A model generated the notes under the pieces. That model saw only the letters and a program-made list of their open reading frames with translations. It was not told the DNA's origin and ran no database searches. A program made the translations under genes and the position numbers. From Candidatus Peregrinibacteria bacterium (GTDB lineage: Bacteria > Patescibacteriota > Gracilibacteria > UBA1369 > LOWO2-01-FULL-3): 64,000 nt of DNA. Positions 16,386 to 27,828 of the stretch are shown here, in pieces; within the stretch, counting starts at the first letter, position 1, and each line of letters starts with the position of its first letter. The stretch is from assembly GCA_026395515.1 (NCBI GenBank), contig JAPLYN010000002.1, positions 1 through 64,000 on the forward strand, in the 5' to 3' direction.

Positions 16386-17096
16386 ATGAGATTAAATGCG
16401 ATTTTAGATTTTGTGTTCCCCAGAAAGTGCCTTGGATGCGACCGGGAAGAAGGATATTTGTGTAGTCTGTGTAGAGACAAAATTCAATTTCTGGAATTTC
16501 AATGCTGTCCGAAGTGTAGAAGAAAACAAAGTGATGGGAATTTTTGCAGCAAGAAGTGTGGGGAGAATTTTAATTTCGATCAGTTAATAGTCTGCCTTGA
16601 ATATTCCAAATCAAATTTGATTAGCAAGATGGTGGTGCAATTTAAATATAGATTCAGCGAAGAGCTGGTGGAAGTTCTGGGGAAAATAATGAAACATCAA
16701 TTGGCTGAATTTTCTCATGAATTCAGAAATGAGGACGGGGTTTTCCTCATTCCAGTGCCTCTAAGTCCTGGCAGACTAAAATTCCGAGGATTTAATCAGT
16801 CCATACTTTTGGCAAAATATTTGGAGAAAAATTTTAGCGGGATGAAAGTGTATGACTGCATGAAGAGAGAAGATGGCAGTGAGCAGCAAGCGGGGAAATT
16901 GCGAAATGAAAGATTAAAAAATTTGGAGAATAAAATAGCAATGAAAGAGGATTCAGGTGAAAATTTACGAGCGAAGAATGTAATTTTAATAGATGATATT
17001 GCGACGACCGGAACAACATTAAATGAATGCGCGAAGGTTTTGAAACTTGCAGGCGCAGATCATGTGTGTGGACTAGTCTTGGCCAGAGGAAAATGA
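16386..17096 (+). CDS. comF: ComF family protein (phosphoribosyltransferase fold)
   Basis: 236 aa. N-terminal Cys4-type zinc region (CLGC, CSLC, CPKC, then CSKKC) and a C-terminal phosphoribosyltransferase domain with the PRPP loop VILIDDIATTGTTLNE. ComF proteins are needed for natural DNA uptake in several bacteria, acting with ComFA/PriA at the inner membrane. The conserved RGFNQSILLAK block precedes the PRTase core. Start at ATG 16386; the frame also opens at a GTG 24 bp upstream. UGA is the stop codon. Confidence 0.9.
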   Translation: MRLNAILDFVFPRKCLGCDREEGYLCSLCRDKIQFLEFQCCPKCRRKQSDGNFCSKKCGENFNFDQLIVCLEYSKSNLISKMVVQFKYRFSEELVEVLGKIMKHQLAEFSHEFRNEDGVFLIPVPLSPGRLKFRGFNQSILLAKYLEKNFSGMKVYDCMKREDGSEQQAGKLRNERLKNLENKIAMKEDSGENLRAKNVILIDDIATTGTTLNECAKVLKLAGADHVCGLVLARGK

Positions 17097-17108
17097 TAGG
17101 ATAGGCGC

Positions 17109-18212
17109 ATGAAAATTGGAATTGATGCATCTCGTTATAAACATGCCGAAGCGACCGGAGTGGAATGGTACAGCTGGCATATTATTAATGGATTGATTGA
17201 AGAAATTGCTGATTCAAAAGAAGATGAGCTTATTCTGTATTCAAAAGTTAATTTAAAGATTGAAAAGAAAAATGTAGTGAATAAATTGTTAGCGGCGAAG
17301 AGATTGTGGACGTTGCGCTGCCTATCAAAGGAGATGTGGCAGAATCCTCCGGATGTTTTGTTTGTGCCGTCACATACTTTGCCGCTAAATTTGCCGAAAA
17401 AAAGTGTGATTACCATTCATGATGTGGCATTTAGACATCTGAAAAATGTTTATTCATTTTCTGAATATCATCACTTGAATTGGAGCACAAAAATGGCCGT
17501 AAAGAACGGCACGAAAATCATTGTGCCAAGTCAGGCGACCAAGGATGATTTGATAAAATTTTTTAATTGTAAGCCAGAAAAGGTGGTGGTAATCCCCCAC
17601 GGTTTTGAAAAGCCAAAAGAGGTAAATGAAGCGGAAATAATGAATAATTCAGAGATTTTTAAATATTTTGGAATCAATAAAGAAACTAAATATGCGCTGT
17701 TTGTGGGTAGACTTGAGAATAAAAAGAATCTCGTAAAACTGGTGGAAGCTTTTGGGAAATTTTCAGAGAAAAATCCAGATTATCAATTAATTTTAGCCGG
17801 TAAAAGAGGTTTGGGTTTTGAGAAAATATTGAAGATGGTTAATAAATTAAGACTGGCTGATAAAGTCATTATGCCGGGGTATATTACGGAAGAAGAAAAG
17901 GCTGTTCTTTATATGAATTGTCAGTTTTTTGTATTCCCTTCTCTGTATGAGGGGTTTGGATTGCCCCTACTAGAAGCCTTCCATTACGAGAAGGCTGTTC
18001 TTTGTTCAAATAATTCTTCTTTGCCAGAAGTTGGTGGAGAAGCGGCTCATTATGTGAATCCACAGAGCGCGGAAGAAATTGCTGAGGGCTTGGAAAAATT
18101 GGCGAATGATGAAAAATATAGAGAAGGCCTTGTTCAAAAGGGAAAAGAAAGATTAAAAACATTTAGTTGGAAAGAAGCTGTTAAAAAAACTTTATGGACA
18201 ATAAGGGAATAG
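17109..18212 (+). CDS. Glycosyltransferase family 4 protein
   Basis: 367 aa with two Rossmann-like domains. The C-terminal donor-binding half carries ALFVGRLENKKNLVKLVEAF and the EX7E-type motif PSLYEGFGLPLLEAF, the hallmark of GT4 retaining glycosyltransferases. N-terminal motif GIDASRYKHAEATGVEWYSW fits acceptor binding. Likely acts in envelope glycan synthesis at the cytosolic membrane face; the sugar is unknown. It is 12 bp after comF and overlaps polX by 19 bp. Confidence 0.9.
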   Translation: MKIGIDASRYKHAEATGVEWYSWHIINGLIEEIADSKEDELILYSKVNLKIEKKNVVNKLLAAKRLWTLRCLSKEMWQNPPDVLFVPSHTLPLNLPKKSVITIHDVAFRHLKNVYSFSEYHHLNWSTKMAVKNGTKIIVPSQATKDDLIKFFNCKPEKVVVIPHGFEKPKEVNEAEIMNNSEIFKYFGINKETKYALFVGRLENKKNLVKLVEAFGKFSEKNPDYQLILAGKRGLGFEKILKMVNKLRLADKVIMPGYITEEEKAVLYMNCQFFVFPSLYEGFGLPLLEAFHYEKAVLCSNNSSLPEVGGEAAHYVNPQSAEEIAEGLEKLANDEKYREGLVQKGKERLKTFSWKEAVKKTLWTIRE

Positions 18213-19924
18213 CTGCGGTGTTTGAAGAAATTGGTAATATGTTGGATATTAATGGCGCCGATTTTTTTCGTGTGAATGCTTACAGAAAGGCGGCAAGGAC
18301 TGTGGAGAATCTAGCAATTGATTTGAGACAAATTGTAGATAGAAATCCTCAAGAGTTAGATAAAATACCGGGCATTGGAAAAGTTTTAAAAGAAAAAATA
18401 ATTGAGTTAATACAGACTGGAAAGTGTAAAGAGCACGAAGAAATGAAAAACAACTTCCCACCAGGATTATTGGAGATGATGAATTTACGTGGAGTGGGAC
18501 CGAAAAAAATTAAACTGTTTTTTTCTGAATTGAAAATTACAAATATTAAACAGCTCAAGGAAGCCGCGGAAAAGCATCAACTTCGTGGTCTGGAAAAAAT
18601 GGGTGAAAAGAGTGAAGAAGAAATTCTGAAGGCAATTGAAGAATATAGCAGTTTCTCCAGTACAAGACACCTAATAGATGAATCATTACAGGAGGCGGAA
18701 AGATATGTGGAGTATATGAAAAAATGTGCTGACGTGCAGCAAATTCAATATGCTGGAAGCTTGAGAAGATGGCAGGAAACTATTGGAGATATAGATATTT
18801 TAGTCACAGTAAAAGATCCAGGAAAGAGTCACGAAAAAGTTATTAAATATTTCACTGAATATAAGGAGATATTGAAGGTTGTGGCTGTAGGTGAAACTAG
18901 ATCAGCCATCATTCTTCAAAGTGGTATTAATGTGGATTTACGAGTGGTGGCGGAAGAGAGTTTCGGAGCGGCTTTGCATTATTTCACAGGTGATAAAAAC
19001 CATAATGTGAAGATTCGTGATTTGGCGAAAAAGAAGGGTTTAAAAGTGAATGAATATGGAGTTTTCAAAGGAGAGAAATCAATCGGTGGAAAGACAGAAG
19101 AAGAAATATTTAAGGCGGTAGGACTACCATTTATTATCCCTGAACTCCGCAAAAATGATGGAGAAATTGAATATGGACTCGAACATAAATCATTCCCAAA
19201 ATTCATTGAACTTTCAGATATAAAATCGGATCTTCATAGTCATTCTACTTATAGTGACGGAAAGAATTCTATAGAGGAAATGGCAGGAGTTTTCATAGAG
19301 AAAGGATACGAATATTTCGCGGTCACTGACCACTCTTCCATCATGGGAGTAACTGGCGGAATGGGCAGTAAAGAAATAAAAGAACAGTGGGCAGAAATAG
19401 ATAAATTAAATAAAAAATTAAAGGGCAAAATTCACATTCTAAAAGGTTGCGAAGTGGATATTCTAAAAAATGGAGAATTGGATTTCAGTGATGAAATTTT
19501 GAAACAATTGGATGTGGTAATTATTAGCGCTCATATGTTCAATAGGATGACATACGATGAACAGACTAAACGTCTGCTTACTGCAATTGAGAATCCGTAT
19601 GCAATGATACTCGCCCACCCTACTGGTAGACTGATAAATAAACGTGCTGAAATGGAATTTGATATGGAGAAAATTATCGAAGCCTGCGTGCAAAATAAAG
19701 TCGCACTTGAAATTAATGCCAATCCAAATCGTCTAGATTTAACAGATAAATATGTGCGAATTGCAAAAGCTAAAGGAGCGAGGTTTGTGATCAATACGGA
19801 TTCACACGGTCTAGAACAACCTGATTTCATGAAATTCGGAGTTGGCATGGCGCGTCGTGGTTGGCTTATAAAAGAGGATGTATTAAATACAAGAAATTTT
19901 GCCAAGTTTGACACCTGGTTTTAG
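18194..19924 (+). CDS. polX: DNA polymerase/3'-5' exonuclease PolX
   Basis: 576 aa, the full PolX length. An N-terminal helix-hairpin-helix region (KIPGIGKVLKEKI and LRGVGPKKIKLFF) is followed by the X-family polymerase core with YAGSLRRWQETIGDIDILV (catalytic Asp pair) and a C-terminal PHP domain (SDLHSHSTYSDGKNS, AVTDHS, LAHPTGR, NTDSHG) providing 3'-5' exonuclease activity. A base-excision repair polymerase. Translation is probably coupled to the upstream glycosyltransferase because of the overlap. Confidence 0.95.
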   Translation: MDNKGIAAVFEEIGNMLDINGADFFRVNAYRKAARTVENLAIDLRQIVDRNPQELDKIPGIGKVLKEKIIELIQTGKCKEHEEMKNNFPPGLLEMMNLRGVGPKKIKLFFSELKITNIKQLKEAAEKHQLRGLEKMGEKSEEEILKAIEEYSSFSSTRHLIDESLQEAERYVEYMKKCADVQQIQYAGSLRRWQETIGDIDILVTVKDPGKSHEKVIKYFTEYKEILKVVAVGETRSAIILQSGINVDLRVVAEESFGAALHYFTGDKNHNVKIRDLAKKKGLKVNEYGVFKGEKSIGGKTEEEIFKAVGLPFIIPELRKNDGEIEYGLEHKSFPKFIELSDIKSDLHSHSTYSDGKNSIEEMAGVFIEKGYEYFAVTDHSSIMGVTGGMGSKEIKEQWAEIDKLNKKLKGKIHILKGCEVDILKNGELDFSDEILKQLDVVIISAHMFNRMTYDEQTKRLLTAIENPYAMILAHPTGRLINKRAEMEFDMEKIIEACVQNKVALEINANPNRLDLTDKYVRIAKAKGARFVINTDSHGLEQPDFMKFGVGMARRGWLIKEDVLNTRNFAKFDTWF

Positions 19925-19935
19925 TCCAGTATAAT
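19908..19935 (+). promoter_or_regulatory. Strong promoter for lipoprotein, inside end of polX
   Basis: TTGACA at 19908-19913, 16 bp, TATAAT at 19930-19935: consensus boxes. The -35 lies in the last codons of polX. Leader to ATG 19964 is about 22 nt. Confidence 0.75.
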
Positions 19936-19963
19936 CAGATCACTTAATTCCTAATACTTTTAT

Positions 19964-20425
19964 ATGAAAAAGTTATTAACTGGTTTAATTCTCATTCCAG
20001 TTGCATTGATCGGATGCACAGGCCAAAAGCCAGAGAAAGATCGTTTTATCAACGCTACTAAAGAAATCACATGCTTAGTTCTAAAGGCTACTGATTTATT
20101 TGATCCAGCATTAGAGAACAAATCTAAAGATATTTTCAAGAACTACGGTTTCAATCCTGATGATGATAAGTCTATGCAAGCTCTTGCTGATAAATACAAG
20201 GACGATGCTGAAGTGAAGACTGCTGTAGAAGGTGCAGTGAAAGAATGCGGTGGTGCTGATCTTACAAAGAAACTTGAGGGAATAACAGGAACTACAACTC
20301 CTGCTAAGACTGAAGAAAAGACAGAACCAAAAACAGAAGCTAAGACTGAGTCTAAGACAGATGCTAAGACTGATGCTACTGTTAAAACTCCAGCTAAGAC
20401 AACAACTCCTGCAACTACAAAATAG
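19964..20425 (+). CDS. Lipoprotein with Lys/Thr/Glu-rich tail
   Basis: 153 aa. Signal peptide with lipobox (ILIPVALIGCTGQ, Cys18), a small helical domain (about 25-105) with two Cys (CLVLK and ECGG), then a low-complexity tail of KTE/KTD/TPAKT repeats from about residue 110. Such tails may span the cell wall (inference). It has a consensus promoter and a strong terminator, so it is a highly expressed single-gene unit. Function unknown. Confidence 0.8.
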   Translation: MKKLLTGLILIPVALIGCTGQKPEKDRFINATKEITCLVLKATDLFDPALENKSKDIFKNYGFNPDDDKSMQALADKYKDDAEVKTAVEGAVKECGGADLTKKLEGITGTTTPAKTEEKTEPKTEAKTESKTDAKTDATVKTPAKTTTPATTK

Positions 20426-20464
20426 TTCTGAGCTTGTTTAAGATCTGAAATTTAAGTAAATTGA

Positions 20465-20489
20465 GGGCGACAAGGTGTCGCCCTTTTTT
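20465..20489 (+). terminator. Rho-independent terminator after lipoprotein
   Basis: Perfect 8-bp stem GGGCGACA/TGTCGCCC with a 3-nt loop (20465-20483), then T6 (20484-20489). The next gene starts 16 bp later. Confidence 0.92.
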
Positions 20490-20504
20490 ATTCCTCATTC
20501 TCAT

Positions 20505-21596
20505 ATGAAGGTAGCAATTGTACATGATTTTCTGCTCAAACTAGGAGGTGCCGAAAGAGTTGTAAAAACTTTAGCGGATATTTTTCCTAAGGCTCCAATT
20601 TATACTTTGCTATATGATGAAAAAGCTACAGGCCATGTATTCCCAAAGGAAAGAGTGAGAACTTCATTCTTACAGGATTATCCTAAATTTATTCGCAAAC
20701 GATATCGTTTTCTTATTCATAAAATGCCGAGAGCAATTGAAGAACTCGACTTGGATGAATTCGATTTGGTGATTAGCTCCAGCACCGCTTTTTCTCATGG
20801 AATAATAACTAAATTAAACACTAAACATATTTGTTATTGTCACTCCCCTATGCGCTACGCTTGGGATTGGGCCAATGAATATAGAGAAGAAAATAATTTG
20901 AATGGTTTGAAGGGACTTTTATATGCACCATTGATTAAATATTTAAGAGAGTGGGATAGAATAGCTGCAGATAGACCAGATCTATATATTTCTAATTCGG
21001 CGAATGTTCAGAACCGCTTGAAAGAATATTACCAAGAAGAGAGTGAAATTATTTATCCACCGGTTAATGTAGAGAGATTTAGAGCAAAAGGTCACAGTGA
21101 AAATTATTTTTTAATTGTCTCTACCCTAACTCCGTATAAAAAAATTGATCTTGCCGTGCAACTTTTCAATAAGATAGGCCGTAAACTCGTCATTATCGGG
21201 GAAGGTCCTCACAGAAAATATTTAGAAAATATTGCCGGAGATAATATTGAATTTTTGGGATTCAAAGATGACAGAACGGTGAAGGAATATATGGAAAATT
21301 GTAGAGCTTTAATTTTTCCTGGCGAAGAAGATTTTGGAATTACTCCTGTCGAAGCCATGGCCTGTGGTAAGCCAGTTTTGGCATATGGCAAAGGTGGAGT
21401 TACCGAAAGTGTAGTTTCTGGAAAAACTGGAGAATTCTTCTTTGAACCAAATGTAGAATCGATGGAAGATGGACTAGCTAGATTGATGTACAACGAAAAG
21501 TTTTATAAACCTCAAACTATAAGAAAGCATGCCTTCGAATTCTCGAGAGAAGTTTTTGAAAAAAAGTTGATGCAAAAAATTCGCAAGTTATGTTAG
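20505..21596 (+). CDS. Glycosyltransferase family 4 protein
   Basis: 363 aa from ATG 20505; an upstream frame opening at 20475 lies in the terminator and is rejected. N-terminal MKVAIVHDFLLKLGGAERVV is typical of GT4 enzymes; the donor half has SEIIYPPVNVERF and FPGEEDFGITPVEAMACGKPVLAYGKGG, the EX7E block. Probably mannosyl- or similar transferase in envelope polysaccharide synthesis (inference). It is 25 bp upstream of dnaX. Confidence 0.9.
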   Translation: MKVAIVHDFLLKLGGAERVVKTLADIFPKAPIYTLLYDEKATGHVFPKERVRTSFLQDYPKFIRKRYRFLIHKMPRAIEELDLDEFDLVISSSTAFSHGIITKLNTKHICYCHSPMRYAWDWANEYREENNLNGLKGLLYAPLIKYLREWDRIAADRPDLYISNSANVQNRLKEYYQEESEIIYPPVNVERFRAKGHSENYFLIVSTLTPYKKIDLAVQLFNKIGRKLVIIGEGPHRKYLENIAGDNIEFLGFKDDRTVKEYMENCRALIFPGEEDFGITPVEAMACGKPVLAYGKGGVTESVVSGKTGEFFFEPNVESMEDGLARLMYNEKFYKPQTIRKHAFEFSREVFEKKLMQKIRKLC

Positions 21597-21620
21597 TATG
21601 CAGTTCCACTAAAGAATCAT

Positions 21621-23171
21621 ATGGAGGAAATCTCTTTATATCGCAAATATAGACCGCATAATTTTGATAACTTGGTCGGCCAAGACCATGTGAAAATTAC
21701 TTTAATGAATGCCTTTAAATCTGGGCATGTTTCTCATGCTTATTTATTTACTGGTCCTCGTGGTACAGGAAAGACTTCGACGGCGAGACTTCTAGCTAAG
21801 GCCTTGAATTGTACTAATTTAAAAGACGGTTTCGAACCTTGCGGCGAATGCGAATTCTGTAAGGAAATTGGAGAAGGGAGATTGATTGATCTTATTGAGA
21901 TTGATGCTGCTTCTAATCGAGGTATTGATGAAGTTCGTGATTTGAAAGAAAAAATAAATTTTGCACCTACAAGATCAAAGGTAAAAGTATATATCATCGA
22001 CGAGGTACATATGATGACGAAGGAAGCTTTCAATGCACTTTTGAAGACTTTGGAAGAACCTCCTGCTCATGCCTATTTTATTTTAGCGACGACTGAGGCT
22101 CATAAGATCCCTGAGACTATTATTTCACGTTGTCAGAGGTTTGATTTCAAAAGGATTACCACTAAGGCATTGATGACTAGATTGGGCTATATCGCTCAGT
22201 TAGAGGGTATTGCTGCTGAGGCCGATGCGTTAGAGGCAATTAGCAAATACGTAGATGGTGGACTCAGAGATGCAATCGGATTACTTGAGCAGTTAACACT
22301 GGATAACAAGTTGAATTTGGAAAGAGTGCAGGGATTATTGGGAATCAGCGGATTGAGTTTACTGGAAAATATGTACGATGCCTTGATGAACAATAAAACC
22401 AAGGAAGCCTTAGTGATCGTAAATGAACTACACATACAAGGCAGCGACTTCAGACAATTTTCTCATGAATTTATAGATCTATTGAGAAATAAAATGCTTG
22501 AGGCAATGAACGCAGATAACAGAAGGAACGTGGCGAGAGCAATAAAGATGATTGAAGTTTTCCAAAAAGCTCAGCTTCGTCTAGATGCTGATATTCCACA
22601 GCTTGCTTTGGAGATTGCAGTAATTGAACTTACAAATAACTTGGAGGAATTCCAAACTTTGAAAGCGGAGCCTAGAGTAGAAACAAAACCAGTTGAAAGA
22701 GTGGCAGAAAGAGCTCCTGAAAGAGTTGCAGAAAAACCTGTGGAGAAAATAATTTCAAAACCAGTCGAAGTTGCAAAAGAAGTGAGCAGTGCCCCAATAG
22801 ATTTGAATATGGAAAATATTCTAAAAAATTGGCCAAGAGTTGTGGAAAGAATAAAAACTCCATCTCTAAAAAATTCTCTAAAAAATGGTAAGCCTGTGAG
22901 CCTAGATGGTGCTGAATTAACTTTGCAATTTGCTACAAATTTTCACAAAGACAAAGTATTTGAATCAGCGCATCGTATTGAGCTAGAAGGAGTGATGCAA
23001 GAAATTTTCAAACATGGAATGAAAGCTGCTTTTTTAGTGAAGACAGTTGAGATGAAATCAGTTGTAGAAGATGAACCACCTGCTCATAATAGATATGAAG
23101 AACCACCAGCACCAGATAGCAGTGCAGTAGATGAAGCTTTAGAAATCTTTGGTGGGCAAGTGATGGAATAA
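21621..23171 (+). CDS. dnaX: DNA polymerase III subunit gamma/tau
   Basis: 516 aa clamp-loader ATPase. N-terminal YRPHNFDNLVGQ, Walker A GPRGTGKTST, a four-Cys zinc module starting with the Cys of ALNCTNL (then CGECEFC), the DEVHM Walker B and sensor 1 ATTEAHKIPETIISRCQ with the arginine finger. A Pro/Glu/Val/Lys-rich linker (about 350-390) leads to a C-terminal domain resembling the tau region. It loads the beta clamp in replication. Its stop abuts the stop of the converging ligA gene. Confidence 0.95.
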   Translation: MEEISLYRKYRPHNFDNLVGQDHVKITLMNAFKSGHVSHAYLFTGPRGTGKTSTARLLAKALNCTNLKDGFEPCGECEFCKEIGEGRLIDLIEIDAASNRGIDEVRDLKEKINFAPTRSKVKVYIIDEVHMMTKEAFNALLKTLEEPPAHAYFILATTEAHKIPETIISRCQRFDFKRITTKALMTRLGYIAQLEGIAAEADALEAISKYVDGGLRDAIGLLEQLTLDNKLNLERVQGLLGISGLSLLENMYDALMNNKTKEALVIVNELHIQGSDFRQFSHEFIDLLRNKMLEAMNADNRRNVARAIKMIEVFQKAQLRLDADIPQLALEIAVIELTNNLEEFQTLKAEPRVETKPVERVAERAPERVAEKPVEKIISKPVEVAKEVSSAPIDLNMENILKNWPRVVERIKTPSLKNSLKNGKPVSLDGAELTLQFATNFHKDKVFESAHRIELEGVMQEIFKHGMKAAFLVKTVEMKSVVEDEPPAHNRYEEPPAPDSSAVDEALEIFGGQVME

Positions 23172-25245
<2,074 letters not shown>

Positions 25246-25261
25246 TAGGAGATTAATTCAA

Positions 25262-25645
25262 ATGATTATGAGTGATACAAATCGGCAAACAGCAGTATTC
25301 AAAGATGAGCAAACTCAGAAAGAGCTCAATGCTCCATTGAAATACGAGGGTAGCTCGCAAAATAAAGATTTTTTGGAGAAACTGGTGAAGCTGATGAATG
25401 ATGGCAAAATCGAAGTTTATAAGCCTGATACTCTAATGAATCATGAAGTTTATGACAAATTGGAACAATCAGCGAAAGGAAAAGCTGATTATGAAGCAAT
25501 GAATTTATTGCATGTGATCAGAGAAATTAAAGGTTTATATGATGCAGGATACAAAGATACTTATCAGATAGATAACCTTGTAGAAAAATTGAGAGTCACA
25601 AAAGAGAGACTCGAGAGGCAAGGAGGAGATATATTTATAATCTAG
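25262..25645 (+). CDS. Uncharacterised small cytosolic protein
   Basis: 127 aa from ATG 25262 (MIMSDTNRQTAVF), or 125 aa from 25268. Charged and helical with no signal peptide, membrane helix or Cys. Core region NKDFLEKLVKLMNDGKIEVYKPDTLMNHEVYDKL then LHVIREIKGLYDAGY. No family recognised. First of a three-gene group with its own promoter; 6 bp to the next gene, so the group is likely an operon. Confidence 0.7.
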   Translation: MIMSDTNRQTAVFKDEQTQKELNAPLKYEGSSQNKDFLEKLVKLMNDGKIEVYKPDTLMNHEVYDKLEQSAKGKADYEAMNLLHVIREIKGLYDAGYKDTYQIDNLVEKLRVTKERLERQGGDIFII

Positions 25646-25651
25646 AAACAT

Positions 25652-27271
25652 ATGGGAGGCACACCAGAAGTTAGACAACCAGAAGCTCCAAAGCCAGACG
25701 CTAAAGCTGCACCAAAGGCGAACCAAGAAAAACCTGTAGTTGCTGCTGGGACAGAAGCGCGTGGACAAAAGGCAGACGAGATAGCAAAAGGTACTGTATC
25801 AAAAGCTCCAGAAGCTCCTAAACCTGAAGTTACAAAACCAGGAGAAACTCCAGAGCCTGCCGGTACACCAATGCCTCCTGAAGCACCTAAACCTGCTGAA
25901 GCCGCAAAAGCTCCAGAGGCAACTTATGCCAATCCCGAAGATTTGCCAAGAAACCAATGGACTGAAAGCTATTATGCTCTACTAGCCCAAATGAAAGCTA
26001 ATTCATCATTGAATGGTCCAATGACTCTATTCGCATTAGCTGCGCTAAGATTGGCTGCTAAATACAGCAAATATATGGATATGATTCCTGGTTCATTTGA
26101 GAAAGACATTGATAGTTCAACTGTCACAATTGATAAAGATAAAGCCGAAAAATTAGCAGATGAACATTTGAAATTTTTAAAGAAAACAAAGGAGGAAAAA
26201 GAAAAGGCTGAGGCAGATACAAAAAAAGCCTTAATGGATCTTGATGCTTCAGAAAAAGCTGCAGGACGTACATTAGGAGCAGAAAAAGCATCTACAAAAT
26301 TTGTTGCAAAGATGCTCTGGAACAATGATGAGTTTGAAGATACCTCTACCCTTTCTGCAAGTCTGATTAACACAACAAAGTTTGGAGTTTCTCTCTACAA
26401 AAAAGAGACGATGGATGACTTGGTAAAGCAATCATCTATTGAGGGAGGAACTTTATTAATTTTTATTCCCCATCCAACGACAGCAGATAAAGCAGTTGCC
26501 TATGCTACTGGAGTGGCCGATGAGTTCAAATACTATGATTCGACCGACTCAGCAAATCCAGTTAAAACTTTTAAACTAAGTGATCAAGATTCAATTCTTC
26601 ATAAAGTTGGAGTACAAACCTTGATGATTTTGGCTCCACAGGTACAAGCATTTAAAGATTCTAAAGAAGTTCTTTCTCCTGAAGATATTGAAAAAAAGAC
26701 TCAAGAGGCTCTTGATAAAACCTCAACAGATAATGCAACTATTGCTAAAGATATTGAAGAAAATAAAAAGAATCCTAATGAAGAAAAATCAAAATCACTA
26801 AAGGCACAAGCCTTAGCTACTTTCACAGAAGCTGATGATTTGTTCAAGAAAATGACGACTGAAGCTAATAAAGACGAATTAAATGTAGCTAAATTAGGCG
26901 AGGCAGAAGCTGCCGCTAAAACGATATCTGAAGCTCCTGGAGCAACACCTCAGGATAAAGCCAAATATGATGAAGCAGTTAAAAAAACAACTGCTGCAAG
27001 AAAATTCCAAGCAAATTTGCAACAACTAGAAAAAATCAGAAATGATGCAAAGAAAAATTGTGATGATGTTGGGGTGGATACAAAACCTACACCTACAGCT
27101 CCGGCTGTACAGCCAGCGACTGCACCAGGTGTACAAGCCTCTGTTCCTAAAGTTGAGCAGGCTCCTGCTGCTCAGGCACCCGCCGCAGAACCAAGTAAAG
27201 AGTCAAAAGCCGCATGGGAAACATTGAAGGGATTGGCTGATAGTGTCATGAATATTTTCAAAAAGAAATAA
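25652..27271 (+). CDS. Large Ala/Pro/Lys-rich cytosolic protein of unknown function
   Basis: 539 aa. Residues about 1-90 are low complexity (PEAPKPDAKAAPKANQ and similar). A middle domain (about 95-330) includes NQWTESYYALLAQMKANSS and GGTLLIFIPHPTTADKAVAY and has globular composition. Residues about 340-470 are charged helix and probably coiled coil; the C-terminus is again Pro/Ala-rich, ending in a Lys cluster. No signal peptide or membrane helix. Not recognised; its place between two other unknowns of one operon suggests a common lineage-specific role. Confidence 0.65.
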   Translation: MGGTPEVRQPEAPKPDAKAAPKANQEKPVVAAGTEARGQKADEIAKGTVSKAPEAPKPEVTKPGETPEPAGTPMPPEAPKPAEAAKAPEATYANPEDLPRNQWTESYYALLAQMKANSSLNGPMTLFALAALRLAAKYSKYMDMIPGSFEKDIDSSTVTIDKDKAEKLADEHLKFLKKTKEEKEKAEADTKKALMDLDASEKAAGRTLGAEKASTKFVAKMLWNNDEFEDTSTLSASLINTTKFGVSLYKKETMDDLVKQSSIEGGTLLIFIPHPTTADKAVAYATGVADEFKYYDSTDSANPVKTFKLSDQDSILHKVGVQTLMILAPQVQAFKDSKEVLSPEDIEKKTQEALDKTSTDNATIAKDIEENKKNPNEEKSKSLKAQALATFTEADDLFKKMTTEANKDELNVAKLGEAEAAAKTISEAPGATPQDKAKYDEAVKKTTAARKFQANLQQLEKIRNDAKKNCDDVGVDTKPTPTAPAVQPATAPGVQASVPKVEQAPAAQAPAAEPSKESKAAWETLKGLADSVMNIFKKK

Positions 27272-27310
27272 CCGATTGTTTTTAAAACCAAATAGCATAA
27301 AATAAGAAAG

Positions 27311-27820
27311 ATGGCAGATACAACAACAACTCAAACAGCAGCAACCGTGGGCAGTACCATGACAAGCCAGAAAGGCGTGAAACAAGGTATGGCTGGAAGT
27401 GACGGTATTGTAGTGGATAAGAATAAATCACAAGAACAGTACATTACTGATGCTGAAGCCAAATACATTGTCCCTGCAATCGTCAGAGAAAAGTTTCCAG
27501 ACCTTGTTAAATTGATTTACGAAACTGAATCAATGAATGAGGAAGAGCGCGAATATTGGCTACAGATTATGCCAATTATGAGCGAGGAACAGATTGTAAA
27601 ATTCAGAGAAATTTTGGTAAACGAAAGAGACCAATTGGCTAAGCTTGATAAAGAATACAATCAAGAAATGAGCCGTATTGATACTAAAGCTCCTGTACAA
27701 CCTCTAGACGAGACGAAACGTCTGGAAGAAATCAATAAGATCAAGGCCGCTGAGGCAGCTCAGAATACAAAAGAGACTGGGGAAGAAGAAGCCCTACTTG
27801 GCCAGCTTAATAATCTTTAA
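27311..27820 (+). CDS. Helical protein with module shared with the 12981-13859 gene
   Basis: 169 aa: a Thr/Ala-rich N-terminus (about 1-40), then a charged helical module (about 55-115) with EEREYWLQIMPIMSEEQIVKFREIL. Residue spacing matches the C-terminal module of the Pro/Gln-rich protein at 12981-13859 (EEK, I-IP-M, QI, LxxIxxxE, L-KL-K). No signal peptide. Function unknown; possibly a protein-interaction module used by several envelope- or lineage-specific proteins (inference). Confidence 0.65.
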   Translation: MADTTTTQTAATVGSTMTSQKGVKQGMAGSDGIVVDKNKSQEQYITDAEAKYIVPAIVREKFPDLVKLIYETESMNEEEREYWLQIMPIMSEEQIVKFREILVNERDQLAKLDKEYNQEMSRIDTKAPVQPLDETKRLEEINKIKAAEAAQNTKETGEEEALLGQLNNL

Positions 27821-27828
27821 TTAAGTAC

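Noticed and set aside
16386-17096. UGA recoded as glycine (Gracilibacteria code)
   Set aside because: Several complete conserved genes end in TGA at the expected length; reading through would extend them into neighbours.
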